Shown here one piece after another: positions 1-9,300 of a stretch of 18,941 nucleotides of DNA (positions within the stretch are counted from its first letter, which is position 1; every line of letters starts with the position of its first letter). The notes beneath the pieces are model-generated. The model ran no database searches and was not told where the DNA came from. It saw only the letters and a list, made by a program, of their open reading frames with translations. A program made the position numbers and the translations under genes. Source of the stretch: Cudoniella acicularis (Eukaryota > Ascomycota > Leotiomycetes > Helotiales > Helotiaceae); NCBI GenBank assembly GCA_013054445.1, contig JAAMPI010001141.1, forward strand, positions 1 through 18,941, given 5' to 3'.

Positions 1-12
1 AAATCCAATAAA

Positions 13-47
13 GTAAGGGGGACGCGTCAGGTAAGGGGGACGCGTCA
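13..47. repeat. 17-bp tandem direct repeat
   Basis: The unit GTAAGGGGGACGCGTCA lies at 13-29 and again, identical, at 31-47, with a single G between the copies. Each copy contains the palindrome ACGCGT. It lies at the window edge, so more copies may lie to the left. It could be the end of a satellite or LTR-internal repeat. I see no gene nearby that it could control. Confidence 0.85.
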
Positions 48-722
48 AACCAGGTCTGTGACATGCGCTAGCGGGCCAAAAAGGCACTAGAATTGATCGG
101 AATCAATTCTGCTATTCTACTATATATGCAGGTCTAGCTGGCCGCACCCACCACGTGCCCCCACACGTAGCCGACACGCCAGATCTGTGACAATAAGGGG
201 TCAGGGGCCGTGTCGCAGCTACTGTCGTATATAGTGCCACACTATCAGGAGTCTCCTTAGTCAAGTAGCCCTAAAGTAAAGTTCTCTTGATTTTACTTTA
301 TATTAAATATAACTAAATTGTTTTAAGACATGATTAATAGTATATATATAAACAAGTATTTTAATAGGAGTTATTATTAAATTATTATAATTTTAAACTA
401 AAGAAAGGAAACAGCTCTTATATATATATAAAATAAACAGTTTCTAGATAGTAACTTAGAAGATCTAATTTTAAAGTATTATTAATAATTGTTATACTAT
501 TTTTAATATTTTACTTATAATTTTAATAAGTAGATTTATTAAGATAGCTCTAGGGGGTTTAGCTCCGTTTATTTAGCGCTACTGTTCTAGGCTTAGTACT
601 TTAAGTCTTATTCTTCGCGCCCGCCTAGAAAATAGGATCACGTGACCATATTATTCGAATATTATTCTATTCTATTCGATTATCTTGAATAAAATATGAA
701 TAGCGGTTAATATTATCTAAAC

Positions 723-752
723 AGAATAGAATAACAGCTGTTATTCTATTCT
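723..752. repeat. Perfect 30-bp palindrome
   Basis: Bases 723-737 are the exact reverse complement of 738-752, centred on CAGCTG. The arms are made of GAATA and TATTC units, so the palindrome continues into the microsatellite to its right. On a single strand it could form a 15-bp stem with no loop. The arm composition suggests inverted duplication of a pentamer repeat, or the end of an inverted-repeat element. Confidence 0.9.
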
Positions 753-766
753 ATTCTATTCTATTC
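742..766 (+). repeat. (TATTC)5 microsatellite
   Basis: Five perfect TATTC units run from 742 to 766. More TATTC-type units occur at about 655-690, so the whole 650-770 stretch is built from this pentamer and its complement. It overlaps the right arm of the palindrome at 723-752. Confidence 0.9.
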
Positions 767-796
767 ATTTTACACACTGAACATGCTAAATACCGA

Positions 797-1027
797 CTAG
801 ACTAACGTCTCATAGAAATCGGCCAGCTTACACTGCATGAGCGTCAAATTGTCCACTTCAAGTACTGACATGATAGACTCATTATTCTGAAATAGTATTT
901 TGATGGCTCTAAACAGCATACCTTCAAGCAGTGGTTTTGGGTTGCTATTGTGTTGGTTGTTAGTACGCTTTTGTTTGGGGTCGTGCAGAGTTTTGAGGGG
1001 GGCTGGCAGGTTTGGAAGGCTTATCAT
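797..1027 (-). CDS. Doubtful 76-residue hypothetical ORF
   Basis: A complete ATG-to-stop frame of 76 codons lies beside the repeat relic. The N-terminal half is Pro, Asn and Lys rich. The C-terminal half (about residues 36-76) has a plausible amphipathic composition with the end LADFYETLV. No domain, signal peptide or membrane segment is recognised. Because it lies next to A+T-rich repeat DNA and has no visible introns or neighbours in an obvious unit, it may be a chance frame or the tail of a decayed gene. Confidence 0.15.
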   Translation of the reverse strand: MISLPNLPAPLKTLHDPKQKRTNNQHNSNPKPLLEGMLFRAIKILFQNNESIMSVLEVDNLTLMQCKLADFYETLV

Positions 1028-2606
1028 CCGAGTTGAGAAGTTGTGAAGTTAGCGGGCAGGTAAGTGGCTTTATGTTCTTCTCCAACCTTAAACCATCGTT
1101 TACTCGAGTGTAATTTTTTTTTTAAATATTTTTGGTGGACGATTCGCGAGACAATTGAATTTAGTATTTAGGTATGCAGCTAAATAAGGAGATTAGCTAT
1201 ACTAGATATGACAATTTCACACAAAATCCGAGCACCATCCTTTTGACAGCCCGATGCTTAGTGGTTCACATCATCAGTACCACCTTTTTTGATTTCGGTG
1301 CTCATTTCCACCTTTCCATGCGCCCCTCACACAATAGCGCCCGAGAAACTGCGACTCGTGCCCTAAGAAGACAAAAGTACACATACCAGTAGACATTGGG
1401 TCAAGCACCCGTGAAGTTAAGTTTGAAAAGTAACACCAGTAACTAATTTGTGTTATTATTCATCTATAGAGAGTATTCACTAAATTACAGGTGATCTTTT
1501 AGGACGCTATTACAAGAGGGGTGGCACTTCTTCTATAACAAGCTAGGAGGTGCCTTGCTGGTGAAATAGCAAAAGATGATTTACCGCCGCTAGACATTTT
1601 GTTGTGGTCCAACAGGGGCAAGTGTAAGACTTGAAAAATATATGTCTGACTTCGTCGACAGTAGCTCAAAATACTTGATAATATTACGGTTTAACATAAA
1701 ATGAGTTATCCAGTGATGAAGAATCAAAGAATAAGGCGTGCTGAGGTGATATGGCATACGACCCCTATAGGAGCAACTTCCGGATCAGACGAATGGACGT
1801 CAAGAACTCCTAGCACTCCATGAATACATCACAACTTTCGCAATTAGAGCACTTGTTTGCAGTGGCTAGCACGCCAACAAAATCGTCTCACTGAGGCATC
1901 TATACGAGGCTCCGTTTATGCCAACAATTATGGTGATACGGCATGCAAATTAAGGGTGGGCTGGTACGCATTCAGCCACAATACATGAAGCAGCCTCATC
2001 CCTATCCTGAGGGAATCCCATAGCCCACACACGTCACACGTGTTGGACTATGGTGGAAAGGGTTTCTGATTAGATATATAGATAAATAAGGTAGTATATA
2101 ACACAGTTCTTGATTACGTACATGAGAATTCCTAGGTGTGTTTTATAAGATGACACAAGCAGCCGTTGAATTTAGGCTGTAGATCAACGCACTCTGTATA
2201 CGGGGAATAATTTGCAAGCCTTGGTGTGATCGAATATTGTTGATATTTGTGTAGCCATGCCCGAAATACAAGTTTGTGTGCATGCAGCTGGGGACGAAGG
2301 ATTGATCATGTTATCTGGAAGTCCTTAAAACATTACCAATCGTGCCTCAACACTGTTTTTTGATCTCGAGGTTCGCTGAAGTTTGGCCGGGCTAAGCGAA
2401 GGCAGGCAAGGGGGGATGCCGCATATCACGTGGCATATTGGCATGTTGGCTTAGGCAGCAACTAGCACACTTTTAGAGTAATGCTTACAAAGTCAGCCTT
2501 TTTCGCGATACTCTAAAATAAAACTTTCTTGGCCTGTGCAATCCTTGATAAACCCTGTATCCAGTCACATCGATTTTCTCACAGATTTAAAAACCTAAAC
2601 ATCAAA
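1028..2606. other. Gene-poor stretch, no feature supported
   Basis: I read both strands here and found only short interrupted frames (the longest about 72 codons, at 1174-1392 +). None has recognisable motifs. The last 100 bases are the presumed promoter and 5' leader of the SDR-type gene that starts at 2607. Base composition is ordinary, unlike the A+T-rich block to the left. Confidence 0.5.
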
Positions 2607-3446
2607 ATGAAGCTAATAGTAACGGGGGCCACAGGATTTGTCGGCACAGAGGTTATTCGTCAGGCCCTCCGCAACCCGGCAGTGACATCTGTCGTCGCTC
2701 TCACCCGCAAACCTATCCAGCCATCTAACACGGGCACAACTAAGCTACAGTCCGTTGTCCTCGAAGACTGGACAAGTCCCTATCCCGAGGCTGTTAAAGG
2801 GCACATAAAAAACGCTGACGCATGCATCTGGTTTTCACCCCACCTGACTTCAATGCTTAGCCGTAGAATCTCACGTGTTTTAAAATAGGTGTTTAGCAGT
2901 CACGCCGTCCAAAGCTCAAGACATGGACTTTGCAAATGTTACAACGATTTGCTCGGATTATACTATCAATGGCCTTACAAATATAGCCGCTTGCGCGAAT
3001 AAGCCCTTCCGCTTCGTCTATACATCTGGTGTTGCTGTCGAGCGCGACTAGAGCAAGACTCCACCCGCCCTAGCCGACTACCTCCTCATGCGTGTACGTC
3101 CCCCCTTATCTTATACTTGCGTCGGATTAGTCACATTAACACACAAGTATAGGGCCGCGTCGAAAATGTAATCTTGGACTTTGCTAAGAATACCCCCGAC
3201 ATCCAGGTCACCGTTACCAAGCCTGGCGGAATTGATAGCCCCAATAGGCCCATTCGGGCTACAGCCAGTCCCGCGATGCAAGCTATATATGTCAAGTTCG
3301 CGGATACTCCTATCATGCATGTTTCAGAGCTCGCCGCTGCTATGATTGATCAATGTCTGAATGGCATCACTAAAGATCCACTGTGGGCCAAGGACATAAT
3401 GGATATTGGCAAACGTGTACTAGGCGAGGAGGATTATTTGAGATAA
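2607..3446 (+). pseudogene. NAD(P)-binding Rossmann-fold protein (atypical SDR/NmrA-like) with one in-frame stop
   Basis: Exons 2607-2830, 2889-3093 and 3153-3446 join in phase to 723 nt, or 240 residues plus stop, a normal length for small atypical SDR proteins of the TIP30/NmrA type. The start ATG has the context ATCAAAATG. The dinucleotide-binding motif GATGFVG lies at residues 7-13, right at the N-terminus, and a YTSG segment that may be at the active site lies at 119-122. Intron 2 is canonical (GTACGT to TATAG, 59 nt). Intron 1 (58 nt) has the weak donor GTTTTC but keeps the frame. Codon 129 (3049-3051) is TAG between Asp and Ser-Lys-Thr, where a sense codon such as CAG would keep the frame. 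The rest, including the C-terminus, is intact. So this is probably a recent pseudogene. A sequencing error or readthrough is less likely but possible. Substrate is unknown. Confidence 0.8.
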
Positions 3447-3820
3447 GAAGAGATTGGTGCTCTTTTGAATACCTGAATAATAGCGGAATACGAGATTTGT
3501 TTCCTCTTTGGCTACTTTTAATATTGTCACCCGCTCTGAAAGTGGACATAAAAACAGTTTAGTTTCCTTGGATTTCAAGTCTACCAAATGAAGAGCCTAG
3601 CAAGAAAAAATTCTCACAGAAGACCTATCTCGCTCTTTACCCAAAGCTAATGTCTCCAAGGGGCAGCCAAAACCAGAACTCCCAAATATCACAAGAGAAT
3701 CAAATCAGATTCCCAAAAGTCTCCAAGCAAAACTCCCTTTTCCCCCAAAAACATTTTCGATTCCTCAGTGAACCAGCCAGCTACAGGCCAAACCCAAGTA
3801 CCCTAAAAAGCAGACGAAGC
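3447..3820. other. Tail-to-tail intergenic region
   Basis: This 374-bp gap separates the 3' end of the SDR-type pseudogene on the plus strand from the 3' end of the secreted-protein gene on the minus strand. I see no gene in it. It should hold both 3' untranslated regions, but no clear polyadenylation signal stands out. Confidence 0.5.
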
Positions 3821-5054
3821 TCAAATAATCTCAACATCCACAATATTCACCGAAGTCGAAACACCCGAAAACTCACAACCCGTAGCACAATTTCCCGTCT
3901 GATCAACACCACCCTGCTGAATGGAACTCAGCGTCGAGCCAAGCTGCCACACCGTATTCTGGCCCGTAAGAACGACCTGTAAGCCACCGGCCTCCATCGT
4001 ATCCGAGTCCGTCAAATCCGGCGCGTCAGAACCCCGAATGCTGGTTGCCATCATGAGAGGAAAGGTGTGAGTGATGCTTAAGATGAAGTTGGAGAGTTGG
4101 TCGCCGCCGGAGGAGGGGAGGGTTTTCTTGAATTGGAAGGCGGGCGCAGCACAGGGGCTCCAGGTGTTAATTGAGGGGTCGGTTCCGCCGCAGGCCCAGT
4201 TGGAGGTGCAGATTGTGCGCCACTTGGAGAAATTAGTATTGTGGTTTCTTTTGAGGGGAGAGTGGTAAAAAAGAGGCCGAGAGGATGAAACTTTCTCTCG
4301 CTCATTTAGGGGAAGAGGTTAAGGAGAAGGAAACAGGCTGCTTACTTGGTCGTCGTCGTTCCAGCGGCCAAGAGTAATTGGTCCCAAGGTGGTGACGGAG
4401 GGGTCAACGATGTAGAAAGTGTAAGCTTCACTACATGGTGTTTGGACTGCGGGAGAACCGTCGTCTCGGAGGAGAGTGTAGTAGATGCTTAGCGGTTGTG
4501 GTGTGAGGGTGGAACTAGTAGGAGTAAGAGACTCCGGTGCTGGCGAGAGAGTGCATTCTTGACTAGTTGAAGTTGTGGTGCAAACATTGTTGGTTGGGTC
4601 AAAGGAGAAGGTGGTTTGGGTGACGCCGACTGTTGGAGGAGCGGTGCTTCAGATAAGTCAGCTTCTGGTTTTTTTTATCTTGTGAAAAGCCGTTTTCCCG
4701 AAATGAAATCTGGGAATTGGCGTCTGAAATTGAATTTTCAAGTACTTACGAATTGTCGACATTCACCTGAACAATCTGTAGTAAGAAGCTGCCGGCATTC
4801 TCGTATGTCTCAATTAGAAAGCGGAGGTTGGGATCACTGCACTTGGTCCAGACAGTAGGAGCTCCTGAATTACCCCAGCTTACAGCGCAACTGGTTGACT
4901 GAGAGCCACGGCTGATGCTGAAAGTGGTTGAGTTGTTGGAGGTATCGCCGATCGAGGTGAGAGAGTTGATTTGCCATTGGGCTACAACAACCGAAGGTGC
5001 CAGTAGCAAAGCCGCAAGTCCACCGAGGACTGAAGAAATTGGGTTGAATCGCAT
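3821..5054 (-). CDS. Secreted 335-residue cysteine-containing protein, family unknown
   Basis: Exons 5054-4750, 4646-4346 and 4222-3821 (read downward) give 305+301+402 = 1008 nt, 335 residues plus stop, with consistent phases. Intron 1 (103 nt) runs GTAAGT to CTGAAG with a CTGAC branch site. Intron 2 (123 nt) runs GTAAGC to CCAAG with TACTAAT. The ATG at 5054 is preferred because it opens a classic signal peptide: MRF, a hydrophobic run at about 8-24, and probable cleavage near residue 25 (VVA before Gln-Trp). The mature protein has 10 Cys in all, five of them in the last exon, an even number that fits disulfides. It has Ser/Thr-rich stretches and an NST glycosylation site near residue 41, and no further membrane segment or GPI-type tail. 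I do not recognise the family. Extracellular location is a firm inference, and any effector or wall role would be a guess. Confidence 0.85.
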
Positions 5055-6812
5055 GTTGAATGTCAATCGCGAATTTGGAAGAGTGCTTGGTAGATGGAAT
5101 TGTGAGGATGCAATGCCTGTCGTGAAATTGATGTAGTTTGTTCTTTTGTATTTCTGGCTCGAGTTCTTATAGACAACCGATATTACTTCAGCGTCTAAGC
5201 TCCTGCGTCATTCATGGTGAATACGTGAGGGTTTGAAAAGGGGTGGAGTGTTGTATTGCGAGGCTTTCCATGATTAACCACAGCACTCTGAAATTCACTT
5301 AAAGCTAAACCCTCTATATACGTAAAACGCTAGCTTTCTGAGCTTTCCCAATTGAAATTAAATTTGTGCAGTCCCGAAGCCACTGCGGGGAAAACCTTAT
5401 CCTGGGTGGCGGATGCCGCAATAGAATCTCGGCTCCATGCATCAATGACATGCCGCCTCGACCTATCTCCTCATAGGATTCTTCGGTGAGGCGAGGGTAG
5501 CCGCACATTCCTAAACCAGACAGAAGTGCACATAAGGGCACGGATGGATGATAACACTCCGGCGGAACTCCGGTTCCCCTTCTTCCCCTAACCAATCGTT
5601 GCTCGCCTTTCGGTATATATTTTAGCCTAAACATGTGACATGAACCAACATTTCCAAAAGTTTTCTCCTTTATATTCTTACAAAGAGCTTACTTTTCATT
5701 TACAAAAACGCCATGAGAATTCGATTGCCTTCGATTCATTGTTACTGGACTCGAGCAATTCGGTACTCCGTACGCATACGCGTCTATCCTTTTCAGAGCC
5801 GGTCTGTCGCTACGCAAAAGTCACTTCACGGTTCAAGCAACTTATCGGCACGTAAAAAACTTCTTCTTTTGGAGAAAGAGTATTTCAAACTACACTATTT
5901 CAGTTCGAGCGGATTTTTGAAGGAATAATTCGTTGCCAATTTTGGTATTTGAAGTCATTTGCGTGAAAGCAGGTTGGCTCTAGTTTGGCCTTGAGGGCTC
6001 TACGAAACACGGATTTAGAACGAGTAAGCCACGTTTCTCCCTTACACTTGAAGTTGTAATAAATTTCATTTTTTTGGTCTTGATTATGACGAAAAGGACT
6101 AGAGATCATGTCACAATCTGTTTTCGGCCCCCTTAGCCCCTATAATTCTTTTTTTATACAGCAAATTTTAGGCCTGAAAATCGAGTGTAGTACCCTGGAG
6201 CCCCTGAATTTCAGTGATTGGCCAGTGAATAGCTTTAAGCGAACCCGCATGAGAAAATGATTCCCCGCCCGGCGCCGATTTTCTTCCTTCTCTCATCGCA
6301 TCTTCACGCGATCATCTTTCCTTCGGCAGTGCCCATCCGATGGCAGCAAAAAAGTCTCAAAGTCAAGGGCTCCTCACCGGGCATTTCTGAGAGCTGGAGT
6401 CCTCCTACTTAGTTCTAAAATTTATGGGAAAGCAATTGAAGATGGCGAGATCTCAACCAGTGCTTGAAAGCATCAAAAATCAACAATCCATTACTATATT
6501 GCCATTTTACGAACTCGATCACTAGACAAGACTAGTGTCACATTAGAAATATAACCCTTTCAGAGGATTCCGGAAGCCCTCTGTGGACCATGAATTGTCA
6601 ATTAATCTTTTCGTCTTCCTCCTGTTTTGTCGCAAGAAATGGATATTTCCCAATTTATATTCCTACTCCGATGAGACCAGAAACCCATACCCAAACCTCC
6701 CGAAATCCCGAAATGCCTCATCATTCGTTATACCACGTAGGAATCCCCATCGGTAACCATGATCTGCTGACCTGAGTATCTCTTTCCTATATAAAAACAT
6801 CATGAATTTTTC
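5055..6812. other. Long intergenic region, no gene supported
   Basis: These 1.76 kb include the promoter side of the secreted-protein gene (near 5055) and the 3' side of the SUR7-like gene (near 6812). Reading both strands gives only frames of about 60 to 106 codons. The longest, 5314-5634 on the minus strand, has no domain and reads like chance sequence. A TATA-like GGTATATATTTTA lies near 5611-5625, and a CGG/CCG-rich patch lies at about 5560-5580 that could hold zinc-cluster factor sites. Neither can be tied to a gene. Confidence 0.45.
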
Positions 6813-7872
6813 TCATATGAAGTTGTTCCTCCGCATGAAAGTATTCAGATGCCACTCAGTGAACCAAGAAGCCTGCGCAAGCGCCATCAACACAGCGGCC
6901 ACCCACAAAATCGTCAACTCAGCGCTCGACTTATGCGCTACCAAACCAAGACCATCCGCTAGCTGGTTCACGGCTCCAACTGCCACGACCACAATCCCAG
7001 ACACGATTCCAGCGGTAAGCAAATACGACATGGAGCCGAGAGATACCAGTCCGGCGATGATGAAACGGATTGGGCGGCGTTGGAGGATCGTGAGGAAGAG
7101 GTATAATGGTGTGATGAGGATGAGCATGCCGGTGCAGGCTACGCCAATGATTTGGAAGGCGATGAAGGTTGTGATGAGTTGTTTTAGGGCGCCGGTTGCG
7201 GAGTCAAGCTTGTTGACTACGTTCAGGGCGGAGAAGTCGACTTGGGCATTGCCAATTTTCAAAGTGGAGTTGGTTTGAGCGGTTTTTAGGAGAGACAGTT
7301 GATCTGCTGGTAATTAGGAGATGGAAAATAGTGGAAGGTGTGAGAGAGGGGATTTACCTAATGGGGTGCAAGACGTGATGTTCACGCGCGCGCCGGGAGT
7401 GTCGTAACTGGGCGTGTACATTCCCTCGCAGAGCTGCGTCATGTACAACCCGTACCAGTCCTTGATGCCAATAGCGCTAGTGACCTCCTTTACGAGCTTG
7501 TTGACCACGGTGATGACCTCCCCTCCCACCTCGGTGGTAAGGTTCCCCGCGATATTATTAAAAATGCCCTCGAGTCCGCTCACGATCTCTCCACCGATGG
7601 TCCCTGATGCTGTCGCGCTCGCGAGGCCCAGAGTCGTTGGCGTGGGTAGATTGCTCACTACTGATCCGAGGAAGGACGTCGCGGCCGAGAAGCCGGGGAT
7701 GTCTCTCACTTTCATGATGATGCGCTCTTCGATGATGGCTGCTGTGACGGCGGGCAAGCCCGCTTCTAGACTGGGCTGGGGGAGTTCGGCCAGCTCTGCT
7801 CTTTTGGCTTGTGTCAGGGAGCCGGCTGGTTCGATCTTGACGGCGTTTTTGGAGGGCTGTTGAAGTGTTGAG
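6813..7872 (-). CDS. SUR7/PalI-like membrane protein, 5' exon unresolved
   Basis: Two exons are clear: 7872-7358 and 7303-6813, joined in phase over a 54-nt intron (GTAAAT to CAGCAG). Upstream coding reaches an acceptor-like AAACAG at 7873 with a CTGAT branch-like site, so an earlier exon is expected. The encoded part has an extracellular loop rich in Thr and Val, then the segment WYGLYMTQLCEG and a second Cys in ITSC. This two-Cys pattern is typical of the loop of SUR7/PalI (claudin-like) proteins. Three hydrophobic spans follow in the last exon (about residues 230-260, 270-295 and 320-345 of the visible part). The family has four, so the N-terminal one is missing here. SUR7 proteins act at plasma-membrane eisosome patches. 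PalI acts in ambient-pH sensing. Which branch this is cannot be told. The ATG in the loop (IIMKV) would be an unlikely start. Confidence 0.7.
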
Positions 7873-8367
7873 CTGTTTGCTTTTAATCAGTTATTTGTCA
7901 CCTAGTTGTGCGAAAGGATAGAGAGGAGAGGAAGTGGAAGGGTCTGATTCTGGTGCATGCGCAGGAGGGGGCGTAGGAAGACCTGGGAGAGGAATGGGTT
8001 TGTGGTTGATGAGATGATGGGGAGTTGGTTGGAGACTGGGGTGAGGCATTTAGGGATGTGGAGGAGGGTTGAGGTTAGGAGGTGAAGAAGTATGGGCTGA
8101 AGTTGGTGAGAGTTTGGAAGGTAGTGAAGATAGGGAGGAATGGCATAGAGAGATGTAATTTAGAGGCAGCGCTTGTCGCGCACTTGATACCAAAAAAGAA
8201 ATTGAGCAAATTCGAAAACAACAATGGGAAGTAAATAGAGCTCGAAAAATCTTGATGCATAAATCATAACGCTGATGCTCTGCTACTGGAGCACTATCAT
8301 AAAACCGCCTCCAACTCCATCGCTATGCAACCGGGTACTACCCTGAATCCATCAATGTACCACCCCA
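7873..8367. other. Region upstream of the SUR7-like exons, possible lost first exon
   Basis: On the minus strand this stretch is strongly pyrimidine-rich. The frame of the SUR7-like exon continues leftwards through two stops (TGA, then TAG, within about 35 nt of the acceptor) into roughly 85 open codons rich in Leu, Pro and Ser. I cannot find a proper 20-residue membrane span or a spliceable donor in the needed phase. An ATG with the reading MPFLPIF lies near 8140 but meets a stop after 23 codons. The first exon is therefore either decayed or not recognised by me. The CUZ1-like gene ends just beyond, at 8368. Confidence 0.35.
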
Positions 8368-9300
8368 TTAAACCTGAATGAGATTTGGAATAGCAGGTCC
8401 AACCCCTCTAAGCAGCACTATCCTGTTCCCACTTGCAAGTGTATCCCCAACCTTCTCGCTGAACTCCAACAATCTCCCACCCTCAACATGGAAGACTCGT
8501 AATTTTGAACTCTCATCCATGCCCTGATTATTGACATTCTCTACTTGTAGACTCTTCGCAGCCGCGTCCAAAACTCGTCCTATAGCCCAATCTTTCGAGT
8601 AGTAGAACTCGCCGCTGGGAAATTTCGAAGTCGTAGTCGCAGCTTCAGCCTCGACATACATATAGATTCGCTTTTCAGGTGGTAACTTAGCATCTCCCTT
8701 CGCAGTTTTCTTGAGGTTGTTGACAGCCACCAACCGAGCTGCTGCAGATGTTGGTTTTGGTTTAGGCAGCACTCGTTCTGACATGCTTGCTTTTTGCGAC
8801 ATTCCCCAAGCTTTCAACTTCGAGAGCGCCTGTTTCGCATAATCAGGTTGATATTGGTATCCGCGAGCTCGTGCTCCTATAGGAATAAGGTTTTTGCAGT
8901 CGTGGTCTTCGTTGAGCCGATGTTTGAGACAGTAGTCTCGATTGCAGGTCGAACAATGTACAGCTGTAGATAGGCTTGTCCCGATTATCGTCTTGCATGC
9001 TGGAGATGCGCATGGTTTCTCAATCTCAACCATAGATTTCCCGGCGCCGAGAGAAGGTGTTGATAGATTTGCCCGCCGCCGCTTCGCTGCCCACTCGCCG
9101 GCTTTGGGACATTTGTGCCCAGACTCGGATCGGTGATCGAGGCAGAAGGTTCCCCGACATGATTCGCAGCGGAAAGGAAGGAAATCGAGTTGATTGCAAT
9201 ATGCGTATTGGCAATGTGCACCAATTAGTGTAGGATCTTTCTCGTCCATTGTGGTGAAAGTGGACTCCTCCGAGGGTTCTGGTCGCGATGAGGAAGCCAT
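8368..9300 (-). CDS. CUZ1: AN1-type zinc-finger and ubiquitin-like protein (Cuz1/ZFAND1 orthologue)
   Basis: This is a single uninterrupted exon of 310 codons with ATG at 9300 and stop at 8368. Two AN1 zinc fingers are complete. Finger 1 has C30, C35, C45, C48, C53, H56, H62 and C64. Finger 2 has C97, C102, C116, C119, C124, H127, H133 and C135. A Lys-rich linker follows, and the C-terminal third (about 211-300) reads as a ubiquitin-like fold. This order, two AN1 fingers plus a C-terminal ubiquitin-like domain at about 270-310 residues, is that of yeast Cuz1 and human ZFAND1. These bind Cdc48/p97 and the 26S proteasome and help clear damaged proteins and stress granules after arsenite. The short N-terminal tail (1-25) is acidic and Ser-rich. 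All zinc ligands are present, so the gene looks functional. Confidence 0.93.
   Translation of the reverse strand: MASSSRPEPSEESTFTTMDEKDPTLIGAHCQYAYCNQLDFLPFRCESCRGTFCLDHRSESGHKCPKAGEWAAKRRRANLSTPSLGAGKSMVEIEKPCASPACKTIIGTSLSTAVHCSTCNRDYCLKHRLNEDHDCKNLIPIGARARGYQYQPDYAKQALSKLKAWGMSQKASMSERVLPKPKPTSAAARLVAVNNLKKTAKGDAKLPPEKRIYMYVEAEAATTTSKFPSGEFYYSKDWAIGRVLDAAAKSLQVENVNNQGMDESSKLRVFHVEGGRLLEFSEKVGDTLASGNRIVLLRGVGPAIPNLIQV

Larger units (their letters stand above)
1..780. repeat. A+T-rich, TpA-rich repeat relic (probable decayed transposon)
   Basis: The stretch from about 285 to 560 is very A+T-rich, with runs of TATATA and TTAATA and no sustained open frame. It is flanked by G+C-rich blocks (1-240 and about 545-635). 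The 9-mer TCTGTGACA occurs at 55-63 and again at 184-192. Such CTGTGACA-like ends are common at LTR termini, so these could be remnants of nested LTR edges, but no partner TGTCACAG start or target duplication was found. The pattern of A+T-rich DNA without genes fits fungal repeat DNA that has passed through RIP. The repeat call rests on composition and local repeats only. No transposase or reverse transcriptase can be read. Confidence 0.5.

Noticed and set aside
13..47. Paired ACGCGT sites as a cell-cycle (MCB) promoter element
   Set aside because: No gene start lies nearby, and the sites are simply part of a tandem duplicate within repeat DNA.
3650..3982. 110-codon plus-strand frame
   Set aside because: Low-complexity Asn/Ser/Arg reading antisense to the last exon of the secreted-protein gene.
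4078..4305. 75-codon minus-strand frame as a separate gene or exon
   Set aside because: It reads through intron 2 of the secreted-protein gene and enters exon 3 in the wrong frame. The spliced frame keeps the cysteines and the downstream ORF.
5314..5634. 106-codon minus-strand frame as a gene
   Set aside because: No domain, no intron structure, and an odd composition. More likely chance sequence in an intergenic region.
6787..6803. TATATAAAA followed by ATG as a promoter and gene start
   Set aside because: The ATG opens only a frame antisense to the SUR7-like gene. The TATA-like run lies in that gene's 3' region.
6802..7278. 158-codon plus-strand frame
   Set aside because: It is antisense to the last exon of the SUR7-like gene, whose minus-strand reading has clear membrane spans and splices in phase with the exon before it.
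7414..7863. 149-codon plus-strand frame
   Set aside because: Antisense to the SUR7-like loop exon. The minus strand carries the Cys-containing loop pattern, and the plus reading has no motif.
7873..7901. A 29-nt intron (GTGACA to AAACAG) joining an upstream frame to the SUR7-like exon
   Set aside because: Too short for a spliceosomal intron in this genome, where the others are at least 46 nt. The phase also fails, because the upstream frame ends in TAG.
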